This document shows positions 7,585 through 17,171 of a stretch of 64,000 bases of DNA, piece by piece. The position numbers and the translations under genes were made by a program. The DNA is from Cytophagales bacterium (GTDB lineage: Bacteria > Bacteroidota > Bacteroidia > Cytophagales > Cyclobacteriaceae), in NCBI GenBank assembly GCA_033344775.1, contig JAWPMT010000007.1, positions 186,001 through 250,000 on the forward strand. The letters run 5' to 3'. Within the stretch, counting starts at the first letter, position 1; every line of letters starts with the position of its first letter. The notes beneath the pieces were generated by a model, which saw only the letters and a program-made list of their open reading frames with translations, searched no databases and was not told the DNA's origin.

Positions 7585-8859
7585 TTGACCAACGAACAAG
7601 AACTTCAGATCGCGAAAAAGAGAGATATGGAAGATCCTCTCGCGCGGTTCAAAAACGAATTTCACTGTCCCATGAAAAACGGGAAGCCCGTGATCTACTT
7701 CTGTGGAAATTCACTGGGCCTGCAGCCGAAACTTGCCGCTGAGTTTCTGGAAAAAGAAATGAAAAAGTGGCGTGAATATGCTGTGGAAGGACATTTTGAG
7801 GGAGAGCATCCCTGGATGTACTATCATAAGTTATCAAAGGAATCGCTCTCTAAACTGGTAGGAGCCAAGCCACATGAAGTTGTTTGTATGAACAATCTCA
7901 CGACCAACCTTCATCTGATGCTGGCCTCTTTTTATCGCCCAAAAGGGAATCGAAAGAAATTGCTGATTGAGAAAGGCGCATTCCCCTCTGATCATTTTGC
8001 AGCCACTACTTTCATGGGACTCATGGGTGTGGACCCCAAAGAAGATCTGGTTGAGCTGGTTATCCCAGAAGATGGATATGTAGCTACTCAAACCATCACT
8101 GATCAGATCGCATCGATTGGTGAAGAATTGGCGCTGGCCCTGTTGCCTGGTATCCAGTACTACACGGGGCAATTCTTTGAATTAGCAGCGATCACAAAAG
8201 CATGTCATGAAGTGGGTGCGTATGCAGGTTTTGATTTGGCACATGCCATCGGGAACTTGCCTTTGTCCCTTCATGAAGATGAAGCAGATTTTGCCGTGTG
8301 GTGCAGCTACAAGTACCTGAATTCAGGGCCCGGCAATGTGTCCGGAGTTTTTGTGCATGAGCGACATAGCAAGGACACTACTTTTCCGCGGCTTGGTGGC
8401 TGGTGGGGACAAGATGAAGCCATCCGATTCAAAATGGAGAATGTTTTTCAGCCAATGACCGGAGCTGACGGATGGCAATTGAGCAACATGAATATTTTAC
8501 CGACGGCCATTCATCATGCTTCACTTTCTCTATTTGATCAGGCAGGCATAGAAAACCTGCGTGCCAAGAGTTTGGAATTAACCGGGTTTTTGGAGCATCT
8601 GCTCCGACAATCGAGCATTATCCGTAACCAGGTGACTTTACTCACTCCAAAAACAAAAGAAGAACGCGGTTGCCAGATATCCATATTTCTCAACAATCAT
8701 GGGAAGGAAATTTTTGATCATTTGATTGATCATGGAGTGGTACTGGATTGGCGTGAACCGAACGTTATTCGAGCTGCTCCTGTTCCTATGTACAACAGCT
8801 TTGAGGAAGTATGGGAATTTGTCAATATCCTTGAGGACGCTTTTGAAAAGAACGCATGA
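7585..8859 (+). CDS. kynU: kynureninase
   Basis: This 424-residue PLP enzyme hydrolyses 3-hydroxykynurenine (or kynurenine) to 3-hydroxyanthranilate (or anthranilate) and alanine. It shows the family opening YFCGNSLGLQPK (38-49), the PLP-contacting DLAHA with D217 and H220, and the Schiff-base lysine K243 in WCSYKYLNSGPG. The start is a TTG at 7585, the only one that gives the usual N-terminal length. The stop overlaps the ATG of kmo by four bases (ATGA), so the two are translationally coupled. It sits between haaO and kmo in one operon. Confidence 0.97.
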   Translation: MTNEQELQIAKKRDMEDPLARFKNEFHCPMKNGKPVIYFCGNSLGLQPKLAAEFLEKEMKKWREYAVEGHFEGEHPWMYYHKLSKESLSKLVGAKPHEVVCMNNLTTNLHLMLASFYRPKGNRKKLLIEKGAFPSDHFAATTFMGLMGVDPKEDLVELVIPEDGYVATQTITDQIASIGEELALALLPGIQYYTGQFFELAAITKACHEVGAYAGFDLAHAIGNLPLSLHEDEADFAVWCSYKYLNSGPGNVSGVFVHERHSKDTTFPRLGGWWGQDEAIRFKMENVFQPMTGADGWQLSNMNILPTAIHHASLSLFDQAGIENLRAKSLELTGFLEHLLRQSSIIRNQVTLLTPKTKEERGCQISIFLNNHGKEIFDHLIDHGVVLDWREPNVIRAAPVPMYNSFEEVWEFVNILEDAFEKNA

Positions 8860-10202
8860 CGAAGAAAGAGCATGTCGCAATCATAGGAGCAGGACTTGTC
8901 GGATCGTTGGTAGGAATTTTATTCCGCAAACGAGGCTTTGAGGTCAGTATATATGAAAAGCGGGGAGACCTTCGCACCGCACAGGTCAAAAATGGCCGGT
9001 CCATCAATCTGGCATTGAGTGATCGGGGCATTAGGGCGTTACAGGAGACGGGTATCTATGAGCAGTTGAAGTCAGAACTGGTTCCGATGAAGGGTCGTAT
9101 GATGCACGACTTGAAAGGTGAAACCACCTTTCAGGCCTACGGAACGGACAGTCAATTCATCAACTCTGTGTCGCGACTGAACCTTAACAAGAAGCTCATC
9201 ACAATCGGGGAAGAAGCAGGCATACATTATTACTTTAATCATCGCTGTGTCGATGTAAATACCGACCCAACCACCGTATATTTTGCCAGAGAGGATTCAG
9301 AAATCCGAATTGAACCAGATCTGCTCATCGGGGCGGATGGCGCTTTTTCAGAGGTGCGTAAAAGTATTCTGGAGACAGAGAAACGAGAGTTTGACAAGCA
9401 ATTCCTGGATTACGGATACAAGGAACTGTCTATTCCTGCTTCTGCATCCGGGGACTTCCAATTGGAACCAAATTACTTACACATTTGGCCACGTAAGCAA
9501 TTCATGTTAATTGCTTTACCCAATCCGGACAAGACGTTTACTTGCACGTTATTCCTGCCCTATGAAGGTGAGGATTCCTTCGAATCGTTGGCTGATGATG
9601 GAGAGGTTGAAACTTTTTTTGGGAAGTATTTTCCAGATGTACTCGAAAAAATGCCTTCACTCTCGAAAGAATTCAATCGGAATCCTACGTCATCACTGGT
9701 AACCATTAAGTCTTTCCCTTGGCATTCCAATAGGACACTGGTGATTGGAGACGCGAGCCACGCCATTGTTCCATTCTATGGTCAGGGCATGAACTCCGGT
9801 TTTGAGGATTGCAGGATACTGATGGAGATAGCCGAAGCCCATGATTATGATTGGGATCGTGTGTTCGAAGAATTTGAATCTACCCGCAAGGTAGATACCG
9901 ATGCCATTGCGAAATTGGCCTTGAAGAATTTTAAAGAAATGCGTAGCAAAGTGGCAGATAAGAAATTCCTGCAACGCAAACAGACCGAAGCCAAACTACA
10001 CGCACAATTTCCTGAGGAATGGCTGCCCCTTTACACGATGGTTACATTTTCGCACCTCCCTTATTCGGAAGCTCAGCGACTAGGGAAACTTCAGGATAAA
10101 GCCTATCAAAATGCGATAAATGAAGGTTATGAGGATAACCTCGAGCGAATTTTAGAAGAATTTAATGCTCTAAAGACAGCCGCTCAGACAATTCCTCAAT
10201 AA
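8856..10202 (+). CDS. kmo: kynurenine 3-monooxygenase
   Basis: A 448-residue FAD-dependent aromatic hydroxylase that converts L-kynurenine to 3-hydroxykynurenine with NADPH and O2. The dinucleotide motif GAGLVG is at 11-16, and the second FAD motif GDASHAIVPFYGQG at 298-311, followed by NSGFEDC, is diagnostic of KMO. INLALSDRG near 50-58 is also conserved. The C-terminal part is hydrophilic and lacks the membrane anchor of eukaryotic KMO. It overlaps kynU by four bases. Its last 41 bases overlap, antisense, the end of the TerB-like gene. Tryptophan dioxygenase and kynurenine formamidase are not in this window. Confidence 0.97.
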   Translation: MTKKEHVAIIGAGLVGSLVGILFRKRGFEVSIYEKRGDLRTAQVKNGRSINLALSDRGIRALQETGIYEQLKSELVPMKGRMMHDLKGETTFQAYGTDSQFINSVSRLNLNKKLITIGEEAGIHYYFNHRCVDVNTDPTTVYFAREDSEIRIEPDLLIGADGAFSEVRKSILETEKREFDKQFLDYGYKELSIPASASGDFQLEPNYLHIWPRKQFMLIALPNPDKTFTCTLFLPYEGEDSFESLADDGEVETFFGKYFPDVLEKMPSLSKEFNRNPTSSLVTIKSFPWHSNRTLVIGDASHAIVPFYGQGMNSGFEDCRILMEIAEAHDYDWDRVFEEFESTRKVDTDAIAKLALKNFKEMRSKVADKKFLQRKQTEAKLHAQFPEEWLPLYTMVTFSHLPYSEAQRLGKLQDKAYQNAINEGYEDNLERILEEFNALKTAAQTIPQ

Positions 10203-10599
10203 TACTCTGCTCGATATCGGAAATGCCATCGGCTGCGTTAGCAAATAGGTACATGGCCTCCATGACAAATTCTTTGTCCTCGGTGTGCTCTTCCAATCGG
10301 CTTTTTAGGGCATTCAGGAATTTTTTCTTCCAACGATCAATGTTTTCCAACAAATAGCGGAATTCCGTGCGGAAAAGTTGTGCCATATGGTCCTTTTCTT
10401 CGGGTTCAGCATAGGCATCTGCGAGACCGTCTGCAATTCGAAGAACGCCATCCCATTCTTCTTTGTCCAAAACTCCGTCACTCATGCAAACAAGCAGCGA
10501 TGGATAGAGGTTAATTAGATAAATAAAATGATCGATGGTGATATCGATTCGACGAATTTTAAGATATTCCTCAAAAAGTAGCTCAACTTGCTGTTTCAT
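10162..10599 (-). CDS. TerB-like helical protein
   Basis: This 145-residue, acidic, all-helical cytoplasmic protein resembles the TerB/tellurite-resistance helical fold: SDGVLDKEEWDGVLRIADGL (about 40-59) and FANAADGISDIEQSII (118-133) are two acidic-loop helix pairs typical of TerB, whose acidic residues bind metal. I am moderately sure of the fold, not of any function. No other Ter genes are nearby. It converges on kmo and overlaps its 3' end by 41 bases. The start is the ATG at 10599. Confidence 0.7.
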   Translation of the reverse strand: MKQQVELLFEEYLKIRRIDITIDHFIYLINLYPSLLVCMSDGVLDKEEWDGVLRIADGLADAYAEPEEKDHMAQLFRTEFRYLLENIDRWKKKFLNALKSRLEEHTEDKEFVMEAMYLFANAADGISDIEQSIIEELSERLSLEH

Positions 10600-10721
10600 A
10601 GAGCGCGGATATAATCATTATATGATTTAATACGAATATAGCAAGGACTTGATACATCGAGCCGACGTAATTCAAAAACTATGAAAAACATCGCACAAAG
10701 TTTTCATCAACGACACCATAT

Positions 10722-12182
10722 ATGCCTTTGAAAATTGCCGTGATTGGTTCCGGTATCGGGGGCATTGCAAGTGCGATCCGAATGGCCATTCGTGGACATG
10801 AAGTCCATGTATTTGAGCAGAACGACTATCCTGGAGGTAAATTGTCTGAAGTACGGCTGGGTGATTTCCGTTTTGATGCGGGTCCATCGCTATTCACAAT
10901 GCCCGAGTTGGTGGATGAATTATTTGCTTTGGCGGGAGAAAACCCTGATGATTTTTTTCAATACCAACAATTGAAGGAAGTCTGCGAATACTTTTATGAA
11001 GACGGAACACGTCTGACAGCCTTTGCAGATCAGGAAAAACTGATCGAAGAACTGGCTTCCATTGGGGAAGCTCCACACAACATCAGAAAAGCATTGGAGC
11101 GCAATGCCACGCTGTATGAATACCTGGGAGAAATGTTCATGTTCCGGTCTTTGCATGACCCGAAAACCTATTTTTCAAAGAGTGCTTTCCGATCTTACCG
11201 GAATTTGCATAAGCTGGACTTTTTCAGAACCATGGATCAGGCGAATAAAGATCAATTCGATGACCCCAGAATGACCCAACTATTCAATCGCTATGCGACC
11301 TACAATGGGTCAGATCCCTATCAAACGCCTGCCACGATGAACATAATTTCCCATCTGGAATATGGCAAAGGAGCCTATTTTCCGAAAGGCGGGATGCATC
11401 AGATCACAAAGTCACTGGTGAAACTAGCGGAACGAAAAGGCGTGACATTTCATTTGAATTCCCCAGTGGATAAAATCCTGACTAAAAATAAACACGTTGT
11501 TGGGATACAATTGGCCGGTAATCAAGTGGATTTTGATCGCGTGATTTCCAATATGGATGTAGTAGGAACTTACAAGAAACTACTTACAGAAATTCGTGCA
11601 CCAAAAAATTTACTGACACAACCAAAGTCCAGTTCGGCGCTTATTTTTTATTGGGGAATCAAGGAGCAATTTCCGGAATTAGGATTACACAACATCATCT
11701 TTAGTCGAGATTATCAGCAAGAGTTTGGGAAGATCTTTCAGGAAAAAACGATCGATGAAGACCCCACGGTTTATATCAATATTACCTCCAAGTTGAATCA
11801 AAACGATGCGCCTGAGGGTAGTGAAAATTGGTTTACAATGATCAATGTGCCCAATAATGATGGACAGGATTGGGATGCATTGATTGGGCAGGCGCGTGAA
11901 AATATTCTGAAGAAGCTGAGTCGGGTTTTTGGTCGTCCGGTTGAATCGCTCATAGAAGAAGAAAGCTTGTTGGAGCCAAGAACCATTGAATCAAAAACAA
12001 GTTCAAGCCAGGGAGCACTCTATGGCAATAGCTCCAATAACAAGTTTGCGGCGTTTCTTCGTCACAATAATGTAAGTCGTCAAGTCAAAGGCTTATTCTT
12101 CTGTGGGGGAAGTGTTCATCCGGGAGGGGGTATCCCGATGGCCCTCTCTTCCGCTAAGATTGTTGATCGGTACTTTCAGTAG
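10722..12182 (+). CDS. CrtI-family carotenoid desaturase, probably CrtD-type
   Basis: A 486-residue FAD-dependent phytoene-desaturase family enzyme. The N-terminal dinucleotide motif GSGIGG is at 9-14, followed by the family marker PGGKLSE, and the C-terminal FAD motif reads FFCGGSVHPGGGIPMALSSAK. SALIFYWGIK in the middle is, as I recall, closer to Bacteroidota CrtD (1-hydroxycarotenoid 3,4-desaturase) than to their phytoene desaturase CrtI. It would act in the membrane on C40 carotenes, giving a yellow-orange pigment. No crtB or other crt gene is next to it; dxs, which supplies isoprenoid precursors, is 1.5 kb away on the other strand. Its last 29 bases overlap the mltF-like gene tail to tail. 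Confidence 0.88.
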   Translation: MPLKIAVIGSGIGGIASAIRMAIRGHEVHVFEQNDYPGGKLSEVRLGDFRFDAGPSLFTMPELVDELFALAGENPDDFFQYQQLKEVCEYFYEDGTRLTAFADQEKLIEELASIGEAPHNIRKALERNATLYEYLGEMFMFRSLHDPKTYFSKSAFRSYRNLHKLDFFRTMDQANKDQFDDPRMTQLFNRYATYNGSDPYQTPATMNIISHLEYGKGAYFPKGGMHQITKSLVKLAERKGVTFHLNSPVDKILTKNKHVVGIQLAGNQVDFDRVISNMDVVGTYKKLLTEIRAPKNLLTQPKSSSALIFYWGIKEQFPELGLHNIIFSRDYQQEFGKIFQEKTIDEDPTVYINITSKLNQNDAPEGSENWFTMINVPNNDGQDWDALIGQARENILKKLSRVFGRPVESLIEEESLLEPRTIESKTSSSQGALYGNSSNNKFAAFLRHNNVSRQVKGLFFCGGSVHPGGGIPMALSSAKIVDRYFQ

Positions 12183-13647
12183 CAACAACTTCTTTTTCTT
12201 CAGGGAATAGCTGCTTGTAGTTTTCGTAAGTGGTGTAGATGACCTTCACGTAATTGACGGGCTCTGAGCCACGGCAATAGCCGAATTCTACATCCGGATC
12301 ATTATAATATTCGGGCTGTTCTTTTAAGATCAGATACTTCTTTACGGTATCCCATCGATTTGGGATTTCTCCATGTTTATCAGCTAGCCGTATGGCATCA
12401 AAAACGTGACCGTGGCCCACATTGTAGGAGGCCAACAAAAATCTTACGCGTTCTTCGGGATCTTCGATTTCTTTGTCCCACATGCGTTGCAGCCACTTCA
12501 GGTGCTGTAAAGCGGCGCTCAGGTTTTGTTCAGGATTCTTGAGGTCAGTTGCTCCATAGGATTCTCCGGTTCTTGGGAGTACTTGCATCAAGCCGATGGC
12601 ACCAGCCCACGAAACTGCCTTAGGGTCAAATTTTGATTCCTTAAACACTTGAGAGGCAAAAAGGCGCCAGTCCCAACCTAATTCGGCTGCACTTGCTTTG
12701 ATCAGTGAATCGTACGGAGATAGTTTGCCGCCACCCATGGAGGAGTATTGGCTGTAGTTTCTTCTTCGACTTTGACGTGAGCTTCTGAAATAGCGATTGT
12801 ACACGGTATGATATTCAGGCGTTTTCTTCATTTTCCTGATCCAGTTGTTCATGGTCAGCTGTAAGCTATCTGCATTTTTTCGCATACCCCATGCGATCTG
12901 TTGCGGAAAGCTCACCGCGGTTTTGATGTCGAGGATCGGATAGTAAGCTGCATTGACCAGTGCTACATCCTCCTCCGCTACCGTGTATTCAATTTCACCA
13001 TTGGCTACTTTTTCGAGCAGGCCTTCGGTCATTACATTAGGGAAGTCTTCTACAATCAGAATATCGCCTCCTATCTCATCGGATAGATTCTGTAACCTGG
13101 AATGAAAAGCAGAATGGTACCGAACATGAACCTCTTTGCCAATCAGATCTACCGGGTTTCTGATCAGCTGCTTTTCAATTTCGTGCAGCTTCATCTTTCG
13201 CCAGTTTTCTGGTTTGCGTTGAACCAAAACCTGCTTCACCAGATTGTGATAGTCAGAAAACTTGATCTTTTTCTTGCGCTCCTTGGTAACCGTCAGGTTG
13301 TAGGCCAGGACGTCTCCTTCTCCATTGTTCAGGAGTTCAAAAGCGGCTTCCAGATTAGGTTGAATGGTAATTCTCAGATCTACACCAATGGAGTCCGCAA
13401 ACATTTTGAGTAACTCGTACTCATAGCCCATGGTATGGCCCTTGTATTGAAAAACACCGGTGGAACTATTATCCATGATCGCGACCATGTAACCGCGTTC
13501 CAGGATTTTATCCAAATCCTGCTCGATAATGAATTCTTCCGCAGGCCGGTTGGCCTCTCTACGCACATCCGGATTGTTGCGACAGCCCACAATGAGCAGT
13601 ACCAACGTAGCAAATAGCAAAAGTTTTATCGTACGATCAACATGCAT
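12154..13647 (-). CDS. mltF: membrane-bound lytic murein transglycosylase, MltF-like
   Basis: A 497-residue lipoprotein (signal ending IVG-C, Cys 22) with two domains. Residues 45-290 form a periplasmic solute-binding, SBP3-type module, opening LERGYMVAIMDNSSTGVF and containing GYEYELLKMFAD. Residues 310-480 are a family 1 SLT lysozyme-like domain with the catalytic glutamate E337 in FKESKFDPKAVSWAGA, then GLMQVLPRT, and a later LASYNVG. This is the MltF architecture: it cleaves peptidoglycan glycan strands to 1,6-anhydro ends, and the first domain modulates activity. It is convergent with, and overlaps by 29 bases, the carotenoid desaturase gene. Confidence 0.92.
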   Translation of the reverse strand: MHVDRTIKLLLFATLVLLIVGCRNNPDVRREANRPAEEFIIEQDLDKILERGYMVAIMDNSSTGVFQYKGHTMGYEYELLKMFADSIGVDLRITIQPNLEAAFELLNNGEGDVLAYNLTVTKERKKKIKFSDYHNLVKQVLVQRKPENWRKMKLHEIEKQLIRNPVDLIGKEVHVRYHSAFHSRLQNLSDEIGGDILIVEDFPNVMTEGLLEKVANGEIEYTVAEEDVALVNAAYYPILDIKTAVSFPQQIAWGMRKNADSLQLTMNNWIRKMKKTPEYHTVYNRYFRSSRQSRRRNYSQYSSMGGGKLSPYDSLIKASAAELGWDWRLFASQVFKESKFDPKAVSWAGAIGLMQVLPRTGESYGATDLKNPEQNLSAALQHLKWLQRMWDKEIEDPEERVRFLLASYNVGHGHVFDAIRLADKHGEIPNRWDTVKKYLILKEQPEYYNDPDVEFGYCRGSEPVNYVKVIYTTYENYKQLFPEEKEVVATESTDQQS

Positions 13648-13701
13648 GTATCATGTAATATCGTGAAAATCATTTAGAAGTTTTGTGCATAGCACAGTGA
13701 A

Positions 13702-15609
13702 CTAGGCTGTCTGAAAATCGACAACCTTTAATGCTTCCTGATACAAGCCTTCAGGATCAAAGCCACATTCGCGATGTAACTCCAACTGCTCTCCATGCTC
13801 GACAATTCGATCAGGGATTCCCAGACGAGTTACTTTGGCCTGATAGCCATGATCAGCCATGAATTCCAGAATAGCAGAACCAAATCCTCCCATGACACAG
13901 CCATCTTCCACCGTAATGATACGATTGTGACGTTTGAAGATCTTATGAAGTAGTTCTTCGTCCAGAGGCTTGACAAATCGCATGTCGTAATGTCCGGCGG
14001 AAACACCCACTTCTTTCAGTCGCTCTATGGCCTCTGTTGCGTAGTTCCCAATGTGTCCGATGGTCAAATAGGCCAAATCTTCTCCTTCCTGAACCACGCG
14101 TCCCTGTCCGATTTGAATTTCTTTCATAGGAGTCTGCCATTCAGGCATCACCCCCTGACCTCTGGGGTAGCGGATAGAGAAGGGACCATCAAATTTGGTG
14201 GCTGTGTACATGAGGTTACGTAACTCCGCTTCATTCATAGGTGCGGAAACCACCAGGTTCGGAACGCATCGCATGTAGGCAATATCGTAGGCTCCATGGT
14301 GCGTGGGGCCGTCTGCTCCGGCAAATCCAGCCCGGTCCATGCAGAAAACCACCTGCAAGTTTTGAATACAAACATCATGGATCACCTGATCGTAGGCCCG
14401 TTGCATGAATGTACTATAGACATTGCAGAAAGGAATAAGGCCTTGTGTAGCCAATCCTGCCGAAAACGTAACGGCATGTTGCTCGGCTATCCCCACATCG
14501 AAAGCACGGTCAGGCATTTCTTTCATCATGATGTTCATGGAAGAACCTGACGGCATGGCGGGTGTAACCCCCATGATCTTTTCATCCTGTTTAGCAAGTT
14601 CTACGATCGTCTTACCAAATACGTCCTGATACTTAGGTGCCTGGGGCGTGGTGTGAACTTTTTTCTTGATCTCACCAGTGATCTTGTCAAACTTTCCTGG
14701 TGCATGCCACTTGGTTTGGTTGAGCTCCGCAGCTTTGTATCCTTTCCCTTTTACGGTGACACAATGCAGGATTTTTGGCCCTTTGATGTCTTTCAGGTGA
14801 TTGAAGACGTCTACCAAATGGTTCACATCATGGCCATCGACAGGTCCAAAATATCTTAAGTTCAGTGATTCAAACAGGTTGCTCTGCTTCAATAAGAAGG
14901 ACTTGACACTGTTTTCTACTTTCGCGGCAATGTCCTGCGCATTGGGGCCAAATTTGCTGATCTTCCCAAGAATATTCCATACCTCATCCCTGAACTTATT
15001 GTAAGTGTGAGAAGTGGTGATATCGGTCAGATAATCTTTAAGCGCGCCGACATTCGGGTCGATGGACATGCAATTGTCATTCAAGACAATGAGCAAATTA
15101 GAGTTTGAAACACCCGCATGATTCATGGCTTCAAAAGCCAATCCTCCGGTCATGGCACCATCACCGATCACGGCGATGTGATGTCTGTCTTCTTCTTTAT
15201 ATTGATTAGCCATGGCCATTCCCAATGCAGCAGAAATGGAGGTGGAGGAGTGTCCTACACCAAAGGCATCATATTCACTTTCTTTTCTTTTGGGGAAGCC
15301 CGATAACCCTCCATACAGTCGATTCGTATGGAATTGCTCTCTTCTACCGGTCAGGATCTTATGACCATAAGCCTGGTGCCCTACGTCCCAAATCAACTGA
15401 TCCGAGGGAGTGTTGAAGGCATAATGTAAGGCAACCGTCAGTTCTACTACACCCAGGCTGGCACCAAAATGCCCTCCAAATACAGACACATGATCGGTGA
15501 TGTATTCTCGTAGCTCGGCACTAAGTTGAGTGAGTTGGTGTTGTTCGAGTTGTTTAAGTTCCGATGGATTTTGAACATTCGACAACAATGGTCCGGGTTG
15601 AATCAACAT
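13702..15609 (-). CDS. dxs: 1-deoxy-D-xylulose-5-phosphate synthase
   Basis: Thiamine-diphosphate enzyme that condenses pyruvate and glyceraldehyde 3-phosphate in the first step of the MEP isoprenoid pathway, feeding quinones, undecaprenyl-P and carotenoids. From the chosen ATG at 15609 (MLIQPGPLLSNVQNPSELK) it has 635 residues, the usual length. An upstream ATG at 15669 would add 20 residues not typical of the family. Visible motifs are GGHFGASLGVVE, WDVGHQAYGHK, the ThDP motif GDGAMTGG at 149-156, and the catalytic glutamate in DVGIAEQHAVTF. The gene is transcribed away from scpA, with about 150 bases between the two starts. Confidence 0.97.
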   Translation of the reverse strand: MLIQPGPLLSNVQNPSELKQLEQHQLTQLSAELREYITDHVSVFGGHFGASLGVVELTVALHYAFNTPSDQLIWDVGHQAYGHKILTGRREQFHTNRLYGGLSGFPKRKESEYDAFGVGHSSTSISAALGMAMANQYKEEDRHHIAVIGDGAMTGGLAFEAMNHAGVSNSNLLIVLNDNCMSIDPNVGALKDYLTDITTSHTYNKFRDEVWNILGKISKFGPNAQDIAAKVENSVKSFLLKQSNLFESLNLRYFGPVDGHDVNHLVDVFNHLKDIKGPKILHCVTVKGKGYKAAELNQTKWHAPGKFDKITGEIKKKVHTTPQAPKYQDVFGKTIVELAKQDEKIMGVTPAMPSGSSMNIMMKEMPDRAFDVGIAEQHAVTFSAGLATQGLIPFCNVYSTFMQRAYDQVIHDVCIQNLQVVFCMDRAGFAGADGPTHHGAYDIAYMRCVPNLVVSAPMNEAELRNLMYTATKFDGPFSIRYPRGQGVMPEWQTPMKEIQIGQGRVVQEGEDLAYLTIGHIGNYATEAIERLKEVGVSAGHYDMRFVKPLDEELLHKIFKRHNRIITVEDGCVMGGFGSAILEFMADHGYQAKVTRLGIPDRIVEHGEQLELHRECGFDPEGLYQEALKVVDFQTA

Positions 15610-15755
15610 ACGCTTAAAAATAGAAAGAGATGATAGAGGAACGATTAACTCTTTGAAAAGTTTAATCAAATCCGGTCATTCCAAAAGTAAACGCAAAATT
15701 ACTTCTTTTTGAAATTCACTCGAAGTAATGATCTTTGTGTTACTTCCTATCCGAT

Positions 15756-16535
15756 ATGAGTAATACAGACGAACAAGAAAAATTTGAAATTAAGCTGCCT
15801 TTATTTGAAGGCCCCTTCGACTTGTTGCTCTTTTTCATCGAAAGGGATGAGTTGGATATTTATGACATTCCAATATCGAAGATCACAGATGATTTTCTGG
15901 CTTATATCCATAGATTGGAGGAAATGAACGTAGAAGTGGCGAGTGAGTTCATTCTTGTGGCGGCCACCTTGATGCGTATAAAGTCAAAAATGCTACTTCC
16001 CAGGCCGGTACTGGATGAAGATGGCAATGAAGTAGATCCGCGGGAAGAGCTGGTGAAAAACCTGCTGGAATACAAGAAGTACAAGTCAGTAGTAGCCGAG
16101 CTATCAAAAATGGAATCCGACCGGATCAATATGGAGTCCAGAGGAAACCTGATGAAAGAAATCAATTCGCTTTCTCAGTTGACCAATGTAGAGTCTGAAC
16201 TTCAGGACCTGGATCTATATAAGATGATGCGTGTCTTCCAGAAGGTGATGGCACAATATGAGATCGAGAAAAATAAGCCTACGCATAAGATAGTCCAGTA
16301 TCCTTATACGATTGCTTCACAAAAGGAATTTGTATTGGGTAGAGTCAAGGTAGGTCAGAAACTGAGCTTCGTGGATTTGATTCAGGAAAAGCCAGAAAAG
16401 ATCTACGTGATCTTTAGTTTCCTCGCGATACTCGAACTGATACAATTAGGAAAAGTTCTACTTGTGATTGGTGAAGGATTCAATAACTTCTGGGTAGAAG
16501 GATCCGCAAGTAAAGAACAAGAAGTAAGTTCTTGA
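15756..16535 (+). CDS. scpA: segregation and condensation protein A
   Basis: ScpA is the kleisin that bridges the SMC dimer, together with ScpB, in chromosome condensation and segregation. The start is the ATG at 15756 (MSNTDEQEKFEIKLPLFEGP), giving 259 residues; a TTG 21 bases upstream also remains open. Family hallmarks are FEGPFDLLLFFIERDELDIYDI (in part: FEGPFDLLLF), FILVAATLMRIKSKMLLP, and a C-terminal winged-helix segment near FLAILELIQLGKVLL. scpB is not adjacent. The gene faces ndk, which converges on it across a shared terminator region. Confidence 0.94.
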   Translation: MSNTDEQEKFEIKLPLFEGPFDLLLFFIERDELDIYDIPISKITDDFLAYIHRLEEMNVEVASEFILVAATLMRIKSKMLLPRPVLDEDGNEVDPREELVKNLLEYKKYKSVVAELSKMESDRINMESRGNLMKEINSLSQLTNVESELQDLDLYKMMRVFQKVMAQYEIEKNKPTHKIVQYPYTIASQKEFVLGRVKVGQKLSFVDLIQEKPEKIYVIFSFLAILELIQLGKVLLVIGEGFNNFWVEGSASKEQEVSS

Positions 16536-16540
16536 GACGA

Positions 16541-16575
16541 AAAAAGGCCCGATAAACGGACCTTAATTTCTTTTT
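16541..16575. terminator. possible bidirectional terminator between scpA and ndk
   Basis: AAGG-C-CCG, loop ATAAA, CGG-A-CCTT forms an imperfect stem (one mismatch), with A-rich sequence on the left and T-rich sequence on the right, between two convergent genes. The position fits a shared terminator. The stem is weak. Confidence 0.5.
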
Positions 16576-16588
16576 CTTACTTTCTTTT

Positions 16589-17008
16589 TTAGACTCTTTC
16601 GAGGCTGGAAAAGAAGAAAGACGCTTCGATTTGAGCGTTTTCATCTGAATCAGAACCGTGGATCGCATTTGCTTCGATAGACTTAGCAAAGATCTTTCTG
16701 ATGGTTCCTTCTTCTGCGTCTGCAGGATTGGTAGCTCCGATCAACTTTCTGAAGTCTTCCACTGCATTTGCTTTATCAAGTACAATCGCGATGATTGGAC
16801 CTGAAGACATGTAGCTTACCAAATCATTGTAGAAAGGTCGCTCTTTGTGTACTGCGTAGAAAGCACCAGCAGTTGCAGTTGTTAACTGGGTAAGTTTCAT
16901 CGCTTTGATGGAGAAACCTGCTTCTTCAATCATTTTCAAGATCGCTCCTGAGTTCCCTGCTCCAAAAGCGTCCGGCTTGATCATTGTAAAGGTGGTAGTA
17001 CCTGCCAT
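16589..17008 (-). CDS. ndk: nucleoside diphosphate kinase
   Basis: Balances NTP and dNTP pools by transferring the gamma phosphate through a phospho-histidine. From the ATG at 17008 ([21 protein letters not shown]) it has 139 residues, the normal length; an upstream in-frame start at 17050 would add 14 non-conserved residues. The N-terminal TFTMIKPDA and the active-site histidine H117 in NAIHGSDS are present. [18 protein letters not shown] is the usual nucleotide-binding region. Transcribed divergently from the DHH phosphoesterase gene. Confidence 0.97.
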   Translation of the reverse strand: MAGTTTFTMIKPDAFGAGNSGAILKMIEEAGFSIKAMKLTQLTTATAGAFYAVHKERPFYNDLVSYMSSGPIIAIVLDKANAVEDFRKLIGATNPADAEEGTIRKIFAKSIEANAIHGSDSDENAQIEASFFFSSLERV

Positions 17009-17130
17009 TTCTGTTATCTGAATATTTATGATTCCGTAAAATGGCTGCAAAAATAGTAGATTAAGTGATACGTCATCTATCAGGCGGCATTTTGTATTTT
17101 ATCGATTTATTAAGACTTTTGCACGCTCAA

Positions 17131-17160
17131 TAAAAAAACCGCATCCGTCGATTCGGATGC
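17131..17160 (-). terminator. terminator-like hairpin on the minus strand, at the 5' end of the DHH gene
   Basis: GCATCCG (17141-17147), loop TCGATT, CGGATGC (17154-17160) is a perfect 7-bp stem. Read on the minus strand it is followed by GGTTTTTTTA, a textbook rho-independent terminator. No minus-strand gene lies to its right, so it would stop antisense transcription running into the ndk promoter. On the plus strand the right arm covers an ATG at 17157, which argues for starting the DHH gene at 17172. Confidence 0.6.
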
Positions 17161-17171
17161 AACAGCTGGTT

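Noticed and set aside
10744-10974. Overlapping open frame at the start of the carotenoid desaturase gene
   Set aside because: It is a shadow of the conserved FAD-binding N-terminus in another frame.
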